From: Epiperipatus broadwayi
Taxonomy: Eukaryota; Onychophora; Udeonychophora; Euonychophora; Peripatidae
Direction: 5' to 3'
NCBI GenBank assembly: GCA_028023455.1
Contig: JAQFVV010006216.1
Location: forward strand, 1,549,445 to 1,613,444
Length of the DNA: 64,000 nt
Every line of letters starts with the position of its first letter. Within the stretch, counting starts at the first letter, position 1. A model generated the notes under the pieces. The model made no database searches, was not told the DNA's origin, and saw only the letters and a list, made by a program, of their open reading frames with translations. Positions 14,158 through 25,675 of the stretch are shown here, piece by piece. The translations under genes and the position numbers were made by a program.

Positions 14158-14465
14158 AGGGAAAATTTAAAATTTTTACACCTATATTTAAGGCATATAC
14201 CAATTACAAGTAAAAACAAATCTGACAAGCTTTTTTTAAAAAAAAAACTAAAAGCAACTAAAGAGAACAACCTGGATTTTCTAACATGCTTGATAATAAG
14301 ATCTATTAATTTTACTTCTATACCAAGTTGTTGATGGTATGGGATTAAACTATAGACATCATACATTATCCCCAATCTCTTTTATTAAAGTAGCAGTATC
14401 ATCAATATAAGGGTTCATTACCAACCATAATCAGTTTTATATCATATCTACCACTACACACATTT

Positions 14466-14735
14466 GCAACAGAATAGGAAGAGGATCTCATCTTGGGAGA
14501 AAGGTAGTTCCTCACACATGGCTTCCTATAAATTGGAAGATCTGTTACAAACAGAATAAGAAGATGATCTCATCTTAGGAGAAAGATCATCCTTGTGACA
14601 TCGTCTCCTATCACATGAAAGATTGATCAATGTAATATTAATCAACAGGTAATCAATATGCACACCTTAATAATAAAAGGAAAGGGCCTCATCTTGGAAG
14701 AAAATATCTTCTTTTATGGGGCTCCTAATCTAAAA
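14466..14735. repeat. Three diverged direct repeats with CTCATCTTGGGAGAAA core
   Basis: The core occurs near 14487 (CTCATCTTGGGAGAAA), 14570 (CTCATCTTAGGAGAAA) and 14690 (CTCATCTTGGAAGAAA). Each is preceded by AATA-GGAAG-like sequence and followed by a TCCTAT or TCCTAAT motif. Spacing is uneven (about 83 and 120). It lies downstream of the gag-like pseudogene on the minus strand and could be part of the same element. Confidence 0.55.
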
Positions 14736-15098
14736 TTTTATTGGTTTGTCTCATTTCTGGAAAGTGGGAAATACTAGGTTCTACTTCATTTATTGGATTA
14801 TTATTATTGCTGGGAGTTAAAATATCTGGTTGTATGTTTGTTTCTATCAGACTAATCAAATAAGTCTCAGTTCTATTGTGCAACTCTCTTGACGTATTAT
14901 TCTGTTATCCTTGGATACTTTCAATCCTGCTACAAATATTTTATAACCAGGATTCAATGTTACTGGGTTCAAATAGTCCTACTAAATACCCTTCTGCTCC
15001 TTTTTAAATCTATCTAGATTTTTAATAATCTTAAGTTTTTGCTATGTAATATGTTCCAAATGAACAGTTACCTTTGCTAAACTATCCCTAACTTCCCC

Positions 15099-15951
15099 TT
15101 AAAATTCTTCTACAGTATTTCCTATCTTGTTTTTAAATTCAAGATTCTCTTCTTTATTTCCATGACATGTCTTCAATCCATCGTCAATTTCCTTTCTCAT
15201 TTCTATCTGAAACTGTTTTTGTTGATTAGCAATGCCATATTTAATTCCTTTCACACTATTCTCAATCTTTTTTAATTTTGACCTGTATTTGCACAAACTC
15301 CTAGCATCCCATACATATTTTTAAATCATTACAAAGGCTATCAATATCAAGTTTGCTTTGTACCTTATTAGTATTGCAATTAGATTCTACAATTATTAAC
15401 CTATTTTTGAGTTTTTGTATGTCCATGTTCCATAAGTCTGCAAATTGTTCTTGCATGGACCTTTCCAATGAATCCCTAATACTTTCATTACTTTTAGTCA
15501 TCTCTTTTCTCAGAGACTCCATGGATTCTATTACCATAATCTCTATTTTATCTTCTAACTTTTGTATAGTTTCACTCATATCCTCATTTTCTTTTCTTAT
15601 TTTTTAAATTTTTCTTTGAGTTTCCCCATTTGCTTTTCTCATTTCTTTTAATTCTTCTCTATTTTCCTCCATTATATTCTCTAACACTTTTTTATTTTCC
15701 TCATTTGACTTTTTTATGAATTCTATTAGTGATTGAAACATTATATTTATGTCAACTGATCCAGGATTGGCAAAATCTATAGGAATTACTTCTTTAGACT
15801 TCCCCATTTCTTGGGACTCCAAAATAAAAGCTTCCAATTCATTTGTTGTCATCATTTCCAGTGTAGAAGCATCTATTGGAAGGGAATTACCTGATTCATT
15901 CATCTTGTAGCTATCTCTCATAATACTAATTTTAATATAAATGTAATACAT
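15099..15951 (-). pseudogene. Coiled-coil protein remnant, probably retrotransposon gag N-terminal part
   Basis: Three neighbouring minus-strand open stretches (15951-15604, 15579-15301, 15296-15099) continue each other with frame breaks or stops at 15604 and 15301. Together they encode a Glu/Lys-rich, strongly helical protein. The N-terminal part has a short acidic segment (TTNELEAFILES) and then heptad-like runs such as NEENKKVLENIMEENREEL and LRKEMTKSNESIRDSLERS. No capsid, zinc knuckle or enzyme motif is visible. The arrangement resembles the coiled-coil N-terminal half of the gag at 44-45.3 kb, so a Ty3/gypsy gag is the likeliest source, but this is inference from composition and layout. 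A host coiled-coil pseudogene is the alternative. Confidence 0.45.
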
Positions 15952-15959
15952 AACTTAAA

Positions 15960-18900
15960 TTGAACTTACACCCGCAAATTAACAGCACCACTTTCCATCA
16001 ATCAAGAATCTTAATGCAAGTTCACTCATTTAAAACTCTATTTGACTAAACACTAGACTGTAACATCCACTTAACTCATTTGACTTTTATTTACTCATTA
16101 ATATGTGTCTCAAAATGCATATCCCCACCTTATGCCCAATAACCCTACCAATTAACATATTGCATCATGAATATTTTGCTAGATAATAATATTATACTTT
16201 AATTAATAAAGAACATATATACTTTATTGATGATCACTGATAAAAATTATATGTCAGGATCATTCACATAATTTTAAGGTCAAATATGATCTATCAAATT
16301 GAGAACCATCATTAATAACATAGTCATACTAATCAAATAGTATTAACACTTTCTGAATAAATAAAACATATGGTCAACCCAATAATTAACACTTTAATTA
16401 CTTGAACCACTACATTACAAGTTGCCAAAAATTGGGCATGGATGAGTGTGGCCTTTGTAATCTCCATATCATTAAAATATAATAAAGTACAAGTAAATTT
16501 AAACAGAGGATAAGAACTGGTTTAACTAGCATAAACATGAGTGGCATTAAGGAAGGCCATAGTGCACAACTGACTTTACATTACATTAACCCTACATCCC
16601 CTATGTCTAACATTAGATAAAGTGTATTGATTAAACTAATTCCCAATACCTAAAAACAAGATATTAAAAGACAGATATTTAACTGGAAATTTTATAGGAT
16701 GGTTGATAATCAGGAACACATTTATCTGTGAGATGAATATGAAATGAGAAGTATGGACTGAATGATAAATGAATAAAGATGTAGAAAAGTGAATGGGTGA
16801 CAAAGAGCAAATAATAATTAACTAATGGAAATGAATAATGAATGGACTTAAGAATGAGAAAAAAAAGAAAGGAAATGTGTTAGGGTAATGAATAGTTATG
16901 TTTGTAATAAAATAGGGATCAATAAAGGATGAATAAATTATGATGGTGAAATGAGATGATGATGAAAATAAAAGAAAAGAAAATATGGATGAGCTATGAT
17001 AACAATGTTGGTGATGATGAATGGGATCCTGAAATATCAACCTGACATTATTAAAAAAACAAGATACTATTGAACTAAAAGCAAGGAATTCTAAGCTTGA
17101 CTAATTAAAGGAAAAAGTTTACTACTAAAAAAAAAAGGGTTCTAAGTTTAAAAAAGGAAATTTAAATTTTGACATTGTAATGAATCAAATAAAATAGGAA
17201 CGAAAATAAGAGATCAAGGTGATGCCTATCAAATAACTTAAACAAAAGTCATTAATAAAATCAAAGTTAAAACTATTAATCAATAATTTAATTTCTCAGG
17301 GTTCATAGAATTTGAAATGTCACTACTTTTACAAAGTATATCTGTATCAGTAAGAGGAATTTTATTACTATCCAAATATAAAAAATAAAGATGATTCATA
17401 ATGCATAAATGGAATTAATAAAGAATATATATATATATAACTACTCTACTGGTAATAATAAAAGTAAACTCTAAGTTTTATGCCAAATCAATAAATCCCT
17501 AATAATAAGGTAAATATAATAATCACATTAATCATTAAATAATCTGGAAATATTTTAATCACAATTGTAATAATACCAGTACAACAAATATAACATCATT
17601 TATTAGTTAATTTAGATTTGATTTTAATTTTTTTTTATATTTATAGATTTTATAAATTTAACAATTTTTTAATTTATGAATAAAATTTTTTATTCCCTAA
17701 ATATAAGAGTTTAGCGAAATTTATTTCTGATATGCTAAACGTATAATAAAACCAAGAACATATGTGGATAGTAATAGTCATAACAATGTGGACAATGTTT
17801 AGCAATAAAACCACAGACAACTGAATACATTTTCAAAACAAAATTTTATTTACAATATTTACATAATTAATAGAAAAATCAACAACAATATATATATTCT
17901 TGATCAAACTTATAGATGGAAAATGCACATAACTAGATTTCATTAACATATATAAATATTGACAAAGAAAGCTCTCCTTGGATCTGTTAAAATTATAATA
18001 CATTATCATCTTGTATTTAATTGTTATTTACAGCTATTTTTTAAATTAAATTTGTTTTAGCCTATTGCACATTTTATGTTTTCTTTACTAAGCATAGGTT
18101 TATGAAACTTATTTATTTAAAACTAAATATAAGTAGGACAGTCCTAAAATTCATATCCGATGAATGGCAAGCTAGCAATACTCAATAATAGGCAATGCAA
18201 TATGACAACTATTTCCTAAAGAATTAATAATGGTTCATATGTTAAGAAAATTATAAGATTTCCTATTTTTATTTCTCCAAGATGCTGGGCTGTCAATATT
18301 ACTCTGAAAAATCAATATTACTATAGTTCTACCTTTAAATCATTAATGCCATATTATAAGATTTTCTCTAATACCGGTGAAAGCATCAGCATATTAACAA
18401 TTAACTATAAATATCAAATAATAAATGTGGCAGTATATTTGATATCACTTTAAATAGATAATACATTAGTACAGTAATCTAATAATATAAAATAATACTT
18501 GACAATATATTATTATTTCTACCATTGTTTGCTTAATGTTAAACAGTTCACATTTCTAATTACTATCTTTTCAGGAATGATTTCATTGTTACTAATATCA
18601 AATTGTTAACACTTAAGAGTATAAAATCTATATATCTAAAGTTATAATGGGTTTGAGCTAAGGCAAATAAGTGAATAAACAACCTAGATCATGGTCATTC
18701 CACAACTACAAATGATCGGAAAATTCCGGTGTCACTATTTGGGAGTACCTTTAGGGATAAAAGAGAAAAGGGGTGGTTAATTCCTTGTTTAAGAAAATAT
18801 ATGAAATCCATTGTGATAGCATAGCCTTAATTCACTCAAAACTCTATGTGTCATAGACGATGTATCCACCATGATAATTTACACTCTCACGCAGGGTTTA

Positions 18901-21229
18901 TAAAGGAACAAGTACACCTGATGTAAGATGACACAGATATAAGGATAAATTATAAATATAACTATGCATATTATCATAATCATTTAATATGACAACAATC
19001 AAATCCTATACTAAATAACATCTACTATATAAATGTAAACATCATGCAAAACAGAATATACCATTGATTAATACACGAAAATTAAGATTACAATTATCAA
19101 TTTGAAAGCAATCTACAACTATAATAATCATTACCAGTAACATAGTTATGTATTACCATATAAAAACATAAAATTAAATGTGCCTAAATTGAATAAAACT
19201 GAATATTACCTCCTATTATCATTCAGCAATTGCAGCTTCACCAAAAACAATATTAAGGTAAAATATAATAATATAAGAATGTTTAATAATTTATTGCCAG
19301 CGATTTTACCTTTTTTTTCTTGTCATCACTTTTAAAATATAAGCAAGATCTAAACTTAACTATTCTACATATCTCTTTTGTTTCATGAAAGCTTATATTT
19401 AACTCTAATGGTTTTAATTTATTATTTTATGAGCAAGCTGGTTTCTGAACCTATATCATTAAACATGCATAAAACCATAACCCAATACACATTAAAATAA
19501 TAAAAAAAAATATTATATAAAGTTTCTTCATATTTCTTCTGTGAAAAAAACAAAAACTTAAATACAACAATTTTAAAACTGCAGAATTCATTTTACCATA
19601 TTAGAATTACTCCATATTCTTATATCATTTCTTCTCTATGAATATTGCACTCAACTATTTCTTTCTTGCATACACTAAATAGATTAAAAAAAAATACAAA
19701 CTTCCACTTTCGAATTTCTAATACACAATTAGCATAACAATTATTCTTCATAATACCATTATGACTTTTATTATTTTTATAGATATTATAAAGATGCATT
19801 TCAATACATGTTTACTAAGATAACACATCCTGGGTATGTTTAAAATATATATTTATTAATCCAATTAGTAATCCTAAGGAATTGTTAGATCATTAAATGA
19901 TGGCAGTCTCTTCTCTTAAACCTTTTAATATTTTGAAATAAAAGAGAGTAAAACATTGAAAATGAACAATTATTTTGGTTAATATTATGCACATAATTAT
20001 TTAATTTTATAGTATGATTGAACTATCCATCAAATATTCTATTATACATTTAATATTTACAATATTTTACATGATAACTTATACATCGAAAGTTAAGCCA
20101 AAATCTAAAGTAATATTGGTGAAATACTATTGTTCCATTCAATGAAATTGTCAATTCCACTTAAGTCAAGCAAAGTTTTATAATGTCACATTTGGTTTTA
20201 TCTTAATACAAGTTTAAGGTAATATAAAAAAAAATATTTAATGTCAAGAATTTTAATAAAAAATACTTTAAGAACTTTAGTATTTTTAGTATATTTATTC
20301 ATAATTTTTAAATTAAACAGGTATAAGCTATTGTTGCTACTAAATTAAATGCAACAAAATAACTTTTAATTACTTTCCCTCATCTTTTGTAGATTTTTAT
20401 AACATTAGAAAAATTAATGATATCTGGGTTTAGTTTAAAGTAATATTTTATTTTTAATGGAAGCATGTCATGGGAGTATCATAAATTTGATTAGACATGA
20501 ACAATATATTGTATTCTCTTTTTAATTTATTTTGCAAATCAAAGTCCCAAAATGGTTTTTCTCTTATAATTCCAAATCTACCACAACATTATTTATAACA
20601 CAATTTATAATTATTATAAACAAAGCATTGGAAAGATAAATAATGAAATTTTAGGCATACATGTATTTAACTAGATTATAATTGAATTTAATTTTGGTTG
20701 TCATTTCCTTGGTATATCTTTTAGCTTTACAATGAACTAGTCTTCAAACTATTAGCCAATGGTAGTGGTGTATATTCTTCCTTAGGTGCAGGTCAAGTAA
20801 AATTTTATTCCATTATTTATAAGTTAAGAATAACAAATAATTTGTATTTGTTTTATAATAATAAAAAAGTTATTTTCTTCTATTTTATGATGAAAAATGA
20901 ATCAGCAAAAAGATAAAGAGAGAGAGAATTTTTATATATTTTAGATATACTGTATATGTTTAAAATGCTTTATTTTAATTCAAGAATCCAAGATGGCCTT
21001 TTTGAAAAGATTTGTACCTCGATAAGAAGTTTAAAATAAATGTTTAAATTAAAAGCATTGATAAATTAACCAAAATCCATTCACTGTGGAATCTCTATTC
21101 ATTAATTAGTAGAGATTCTACATTGTTATCTAAATTAAAACCTAACATAAAATTATATTGAAATATATTGATCCTTATCGAGGTACAAACTTTCTAAAAT
21201 TAGAATAAAAACAATTTCTATTGTTTCAA
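15960..21229. other. 5 kb of AT-rich DNA with no recognised content
   Basis: I see no coding similarity, no long internal repeat and no RNA gene. Low-complexity GATGAATGAA-like sequence occurs at 16740-17000, and a short TA run near 17427. Confidence 0.5.
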
Positions 21230-23757
21230 AAAGATCACCTGAGGCAGCAGGAAGTAATAAATAGTGGCCCTTTTTGGACACAGAGAGTGACCAGAGAGAG
21301 AACAGCACACTATGATGATCGAGGAGTAAAACAGGGTAAATCACTGCTCTTTCCTTCCTGAGACCTGAAATCTTCTGTTATGTTGCTACCAGAACCTGCC
21401 TTCAAATGCCACCAGCCATCAAGGTTCGACCGTGAACTCATACCGAGGAACTCCAGGTAAAATGCCGAAGAACTTAAATCCTGTCATCAAGATTTTAAAA
21501 TTATTATTACAATCTAAATGTAGTTGCGTAAAGCTTTAAAAAAAAAAAGTCATAAGTTAATGTTTATTAAGAATTTTTTTTTAACTGACTCTTCTAACCT
21601 TTTCTTTTAAATTAGGCTTTCATTAACTCAAGCTCACTATAATTTTTAATATATATAATTGATTGAATAGGAATTTATTTATTTGTTTTACATTAATTTT
21701 TTTAGCATGAGATTATGTCATGCTTTGATTTTTTATTTTATTTTGACAAACTTCACTTGCGGGGGTCCAAAGAGCATAGTTTGCTAAGAGAGCAAATTAT
21801 GTTTTATTAGGGAAAGGGCATTTTAACAAAGAACGATTTGAATTTAAAAGTAAAGTAAGTTGATCTATTTTCGCGAGTGAGGTTATGTCGAATATATATA
21901 TATATATATGTTTCTAAGCAAATCAAGCTTACCATATTTTCTTTAAATAGTTTTATTATAGATTTCCCAGAATGGGATTCTATTATTTGATATTTCTGTA
22001 ATTCAAAACTGAATAAAATATGCTATAGATTTTTGACCTAATAACAGCGCCACTGGATAGTGTCAGTTAATTATCATGCCTTTTTTTTTAAGTTAGAAAA
22101 GAGGGAAGAGGGGATTTTTTCGAGAATTAAATTCCCTTATTTCTTCATGTATTTTTTTTTCTTGTAGGTTAAATATTTATATAGAGTAGTTGTTTACGCA
22201 GGTTGTTCTCTATGCAGTATTAGATCATTTTAAGGCTATTTAATTATAATTCATTCCTATTTAATAATTATAATATCTCGGGTTAATAAAGAATACTTGG
22301 AGTCTCATGAACAGACCTAAAATGGTCATAGATTTGGTGATTTGGAGTTAGCTTCCGTTTTTCACATATGCCTGTGAAATCGGACAACGTGGTTGAGATA
22401 GAGTTGGTTTGTCAGCAGAATTTGTAGAAGTGAATATGAGGGCTCTCCGTAAGTCCTATCTCCTATCAATATATGGACACAAAATCTGGATGTATCGATT
22501 TTCCTTTTATTCTTCGTGGGAATAGACATACGAATGTCCGTAATCCGGCTCATATTTTCTTACTTACGTTTCTTCTCTCCTTGGCATTCGTATATTTATT
22601 AACCCGACACTGTTTTGCTTTTATTTTGCCTATCTGATACGTAAGCCACAGGGAAATGATTCTACTGAAAGGATCTTCGACCTGAGTAATCGACTCTTTT
22701 GTTCGTTTGCATAATTAGTTAAAATCGTTTGGTTTTGGCTAATTCACGTTATATAATTCTTATAGGTTTGATTTTAGTTGTAAGTCCAATTAAAGTGGTT
22801 GTTTGCTTGATAATTAATTGATAGATTTTTTTTATTATAACCGCTTACAGTTTTAAAGTTATTTATAAGCTATGCCAGCAAGGTCCACTAATGTCATAAA
22901 ACATTAGTTATTGAAAATCCAAATTATTAATTTTATAAAGAGAAATGAAATCAATTTTTTTATCTGTTAGTGGAGTAAGACATCACATTAGTCTTATAAT
23001 CATCTATTTAATTAAGGGTTTTTTTCAATTGACATGTTTTTTTTATCTTATATAAAGAATTCAATAAAATAATCATTCTTATATATGTGTGTTAGGTAGA
23101 TGTTTAAACCTACTGCTAAATTACAAGCTTGTAATAAATGTGCACGGGGAATTTTGAAATCCGTGGTCATTTAAGTATAAAATAATTTTTGCTATTTTAA
23201 AAAGGAGAATAAATGTAAACAAAAGTAAAGATGTATAAACTTCACAAAATAAATTGTACAAACTCAATAATGTCAATGTTAACGGATAATATAAATAAAG
23301 TCGTCATTAATTCCTATAATGATAAAGATAATTTAAAGATTGTATTTTTGTTTTTAGAGCTTGAGTTAAATTAATGTAGAATGTCTAATGATTTTAAACA
23401 TATATATAACTAAAACAAAGTTCCAGTGTTCTCGAATCATTTTATTTACTTTTATTTTAAATAAATTTTGATTTTTAAATATACCTATCAACCAATCACC
23501 CAAGTTCTCATTTAAATATAATAAAACCGAATCTCATGCTTTAAGACCCAGCTGCCGGCACAGTGAAAATAAAAGAATTCGATCGTATCATCGAGAAAGG
23601 CTATTGATTAGTTCTTTGACTTGGGGATATAGGTAAATAGGGCAGAATTCATGATATACATGATTTATATATCTTGTACATGGTCGGACTCGAGGTACTT
23701 TACCTGTATTCAGGGGTTTGTTGGATCAATGGGTGTTTTTCGACCGGTATAATATAT
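21230..23757 (-). mobile_element. Family X repeat, copy 5 (old, reversed)
   Basis: Read on the minus strand from 23757 it starts TATACCGGTCG, followed by CCCCTGAATACAGGTAAAGT, ACCTCGAGTCCGACCATG and TCATGAATTCTGCCC, in the same order and spacing as the 5' block of the other copies. Near 21340 the minus strand has CAGGAAGGAAAGAGCAGTGA and TTTACTCCTCG, comparable with the middle block of copy 1. The rest is diverged and I could not place the 3' end. Its 5' end directly abuts the inverted Penelope-like copy at 23.76 kb. Confidence 0.6.
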
Positions 23758-23759
23758 AT

Positions 23760-24917
23760 ATGTAAAATACAATACCTGTTATAAAATATTATATATATAT
23801 AAAATTAATGGTAAATAGAATATTATAGTTTAAATTCTTTTGTAGTGCTTTCAATTATGGGGTAATCCTCGTCAGAGTTAACTGAATTTCAAATTTTTTA
23901 AACTTAATGTTATGTATATTTTCATAAGCTGTGTATAGTCATATTTGCAACTTGCCTATTAATAACATCATCCTTATATTTATCTATCAAAATTTCCTCT
24001 TTAATTTTTTTTTTTATGATTTCTTTCTTCCATTAATATTTTTATTTCACTACTATTAAATGTAAATCTATAATTACAAGTCTTTTCATGGCCAAAGAAT
24101 ACTAAAGCTGTATTAAATTGACTATTTGCATTATTTTTAATTCAATTATATAATAATTGATGCCCCTTCAATCTTTTTTCCACAGATTGTCTCGATTCAC
24201 CAATATATAATTCCTGACATCCACATGAAATCTGATAAATTATATTCCTTCTTTGAAATTTAGGAATTATACTCTTAGAATTATTAATCAATCAATTAAC
24301 ATTTGGAGGAACACAAAATGAAATATAATTTTTTTTAAATATATTCTTAATTAATTTAGATTGCATGTTATTTATAAACGGCATAAATATCCATTTTTTA
24401 TTACCTAAAGTAACACTGCAAACACTCGACTTATTATTAAATGAATTTATTGTACGCAAAATTTGGTTTTTATCATAACCAACTTTTAAAAGTTCATTAG
24501 CAAAGAGTTCAATATTTATAATTTTATCACTTTTATATTTACATAATTTATCATTGCGATGCAAAAATGATTTCAGACTTGCCATTTTACATATCATTGG
24601 AACATGTAATTTAAAATGAATATATCCCCTTTCTCCAATAGATTTGAAAATTAATTTATAATTTAAATCAGTAGCATCTCTAAATATTTGTAAATCCAAA
24701 AAAATTATTTTTCCCTTTTGTTCATTCTCAGTAATCCATTTTAAATTGTTTAAATTATTCCGATTATATAAAAAAATCTCAATAATCTCTTTAGGACCAC
24801 AAACAAAAACATCATCAACATATCTAGCATAAATTTTAATATCTTCAAAATTATAAGAATTAAATATAATATCTTCATATTTTGACAATGTAAAATTACA
24901 AATTTGTGCTACCATAG
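23760..24917 (-). pseudogene. Penelope-like element copy A: 5'-truncated, inverted
   Basis: On the minus strand the open stretch 24915-24292 begins just before the catalytic block IYARYVDDVFVCGPKEI, so the reverse transcriptase YVDD is intact. It continues through KIIFLDLQIFRD and SLKSFLHRNDKLCKYK. A stop follows at a TGA where copy C has CGA. Beyond it lies the GIY-YIG-type end with ISCGCQELYIGES and SVEKRLKGHQLLYN, then non-coding sequence to about 23760 shared with copies B and C. Everything upstream of the YVDD block is missing. This copy keeps the FLDLQ block that copy C has lost. It meets copy B head to head at about 24917. Confidence 0.85.
23843..23880 (-). ncRNA. Hammerhead-ribozyme-like core, copy A
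   Basis: The minus strand reads CTGACGAG, GATTACCCCATAATT, GAAAGCACTAC. CTGACGAG fits hammerhead box 1 (CUGANGA), the middle can form stem II (GATTA/TAATT with mismatches), and GAAA is box 2. It lies in the Penelope-like 3' non-coding part, where such ribozymes are known in this element class. Stem III and the cleavage triplet are not clear. Confidence 0.5.
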
Positions 24918-25175
24918 GTACAGTAAGTTCATTTAATCATAAGAAGAGTGTTTGCAGTTTTACTTTAGATAATAAAAAATGGATATTTATGCTGTTTAAA
25001 AATAACATGCAATCTAAATTAATTAAGAATATATTTAAAGAAAAGTATAATATTTCATTTTGTGTTTCTCCGAATGTTAATCAATTGATTAATAATTCTA
25101 AGAGTATAACTCCTAAATTGCAAAAAAGTAATATAATTTATCAGATTTAAAGTGGATCTCAGAAATTATATATCG

Positions 25176-25245
25176 GTGAATCGAGATGTTCTGTGGAGAA
25201 AAGATTGAAGGTGAATCGAGATGTTCTGTGGAGAAAAGATTGAAG
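25176..25245. repeat. Perfect 35 bp tandem duplication
   Basis: The unit GTGAATCGAGATGTTCTG... ending GATTGAAG occurs at 25176-25210 and 25211-25245 without a mismatch. Being 35 bp, it shifts the reading frame of copy B. Copies A and C have one unit. Confidence 0.95.
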
Positions 25246-25522
25246 GAGCATCAATTATTATATAATCAAATTAAAAACAATGCAAATAGTCAATTTAATA
25301 CAGCTTCAGTATTCTTTGACAATGAAAAGACTTATAATTATAGATTTACATTAAATAGTAGTGAAATAAAAATATGAATGGAACAAAGAAATCATAAAAA
25401 GAGGAAAATTAAAGAGGCAATTTTGATTGATAAATATAAAGATGATGTTATTAATAGGCAAGTTGCAAATATGACCATATTATGGAAATATACATAACAT
25501 TAAGTTTAAAAAATTTGAAATT

Positions 25523-25566
25523 CAGTTAAAACTGACTAAGATTACCACGTAACCGAAAGTGCTACA
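25523..25566 (+). ncRNA. Hammerhead-ribozyme-like core, copy B
   Basis: Reads CTGACTAAG, ATTACCACGTAACC, GAAAGTGCTAC. Stem II pairs as GATTAC/GTAACC (one mismatch) and GAAA is intact; box 1 has drifted (CTGACTA). It sits in the junction between copies B and C, the position of the pseudo-LTR in Penelope-like elements. Confidence 0.5.
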
Positions 25567-25675
25567 AAAAATTTAAACTATAATATTGTATTTACCATTA
25601 AATTTTTTTTTTATATATATAATATTTTATAACGGGTATTGTATTTTACATTTATTATATAAATTTATTACCATT

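Larger units (their letters stand above)
24917..25640 (+). pseudogene. Penelope-like element copy B: 5'-truncated, direct
   Basis: It starts inside the region after the reverse transcriptase (ACAGTAAGTTCATTTAAT) and runs through the GIY-YIG-type end (KLYIGES, KRLKEHQLLYN) to a complete 3' non-coding tail. A stop replaces the ISCGC cysteine region at 25147-25149 (TTTAAAGTGG). A perfect 35 bp tandem duplication at 25176-25245 shifts the frame within the endonuclease motif. About 700 bp is the inverted complement of copy A, so A and B form a long hairpin. Its tail runs straight into the start of copy C, as in the tandem arrangement typical of Penelope-like elements. Confidence 0.85.

Noticed and set aside
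16822-17040. 72-codon Ser/Phe/His-rich ORF
   Set aside because: It is the antisense of a low-complexity GATGAATGA-type stretch.
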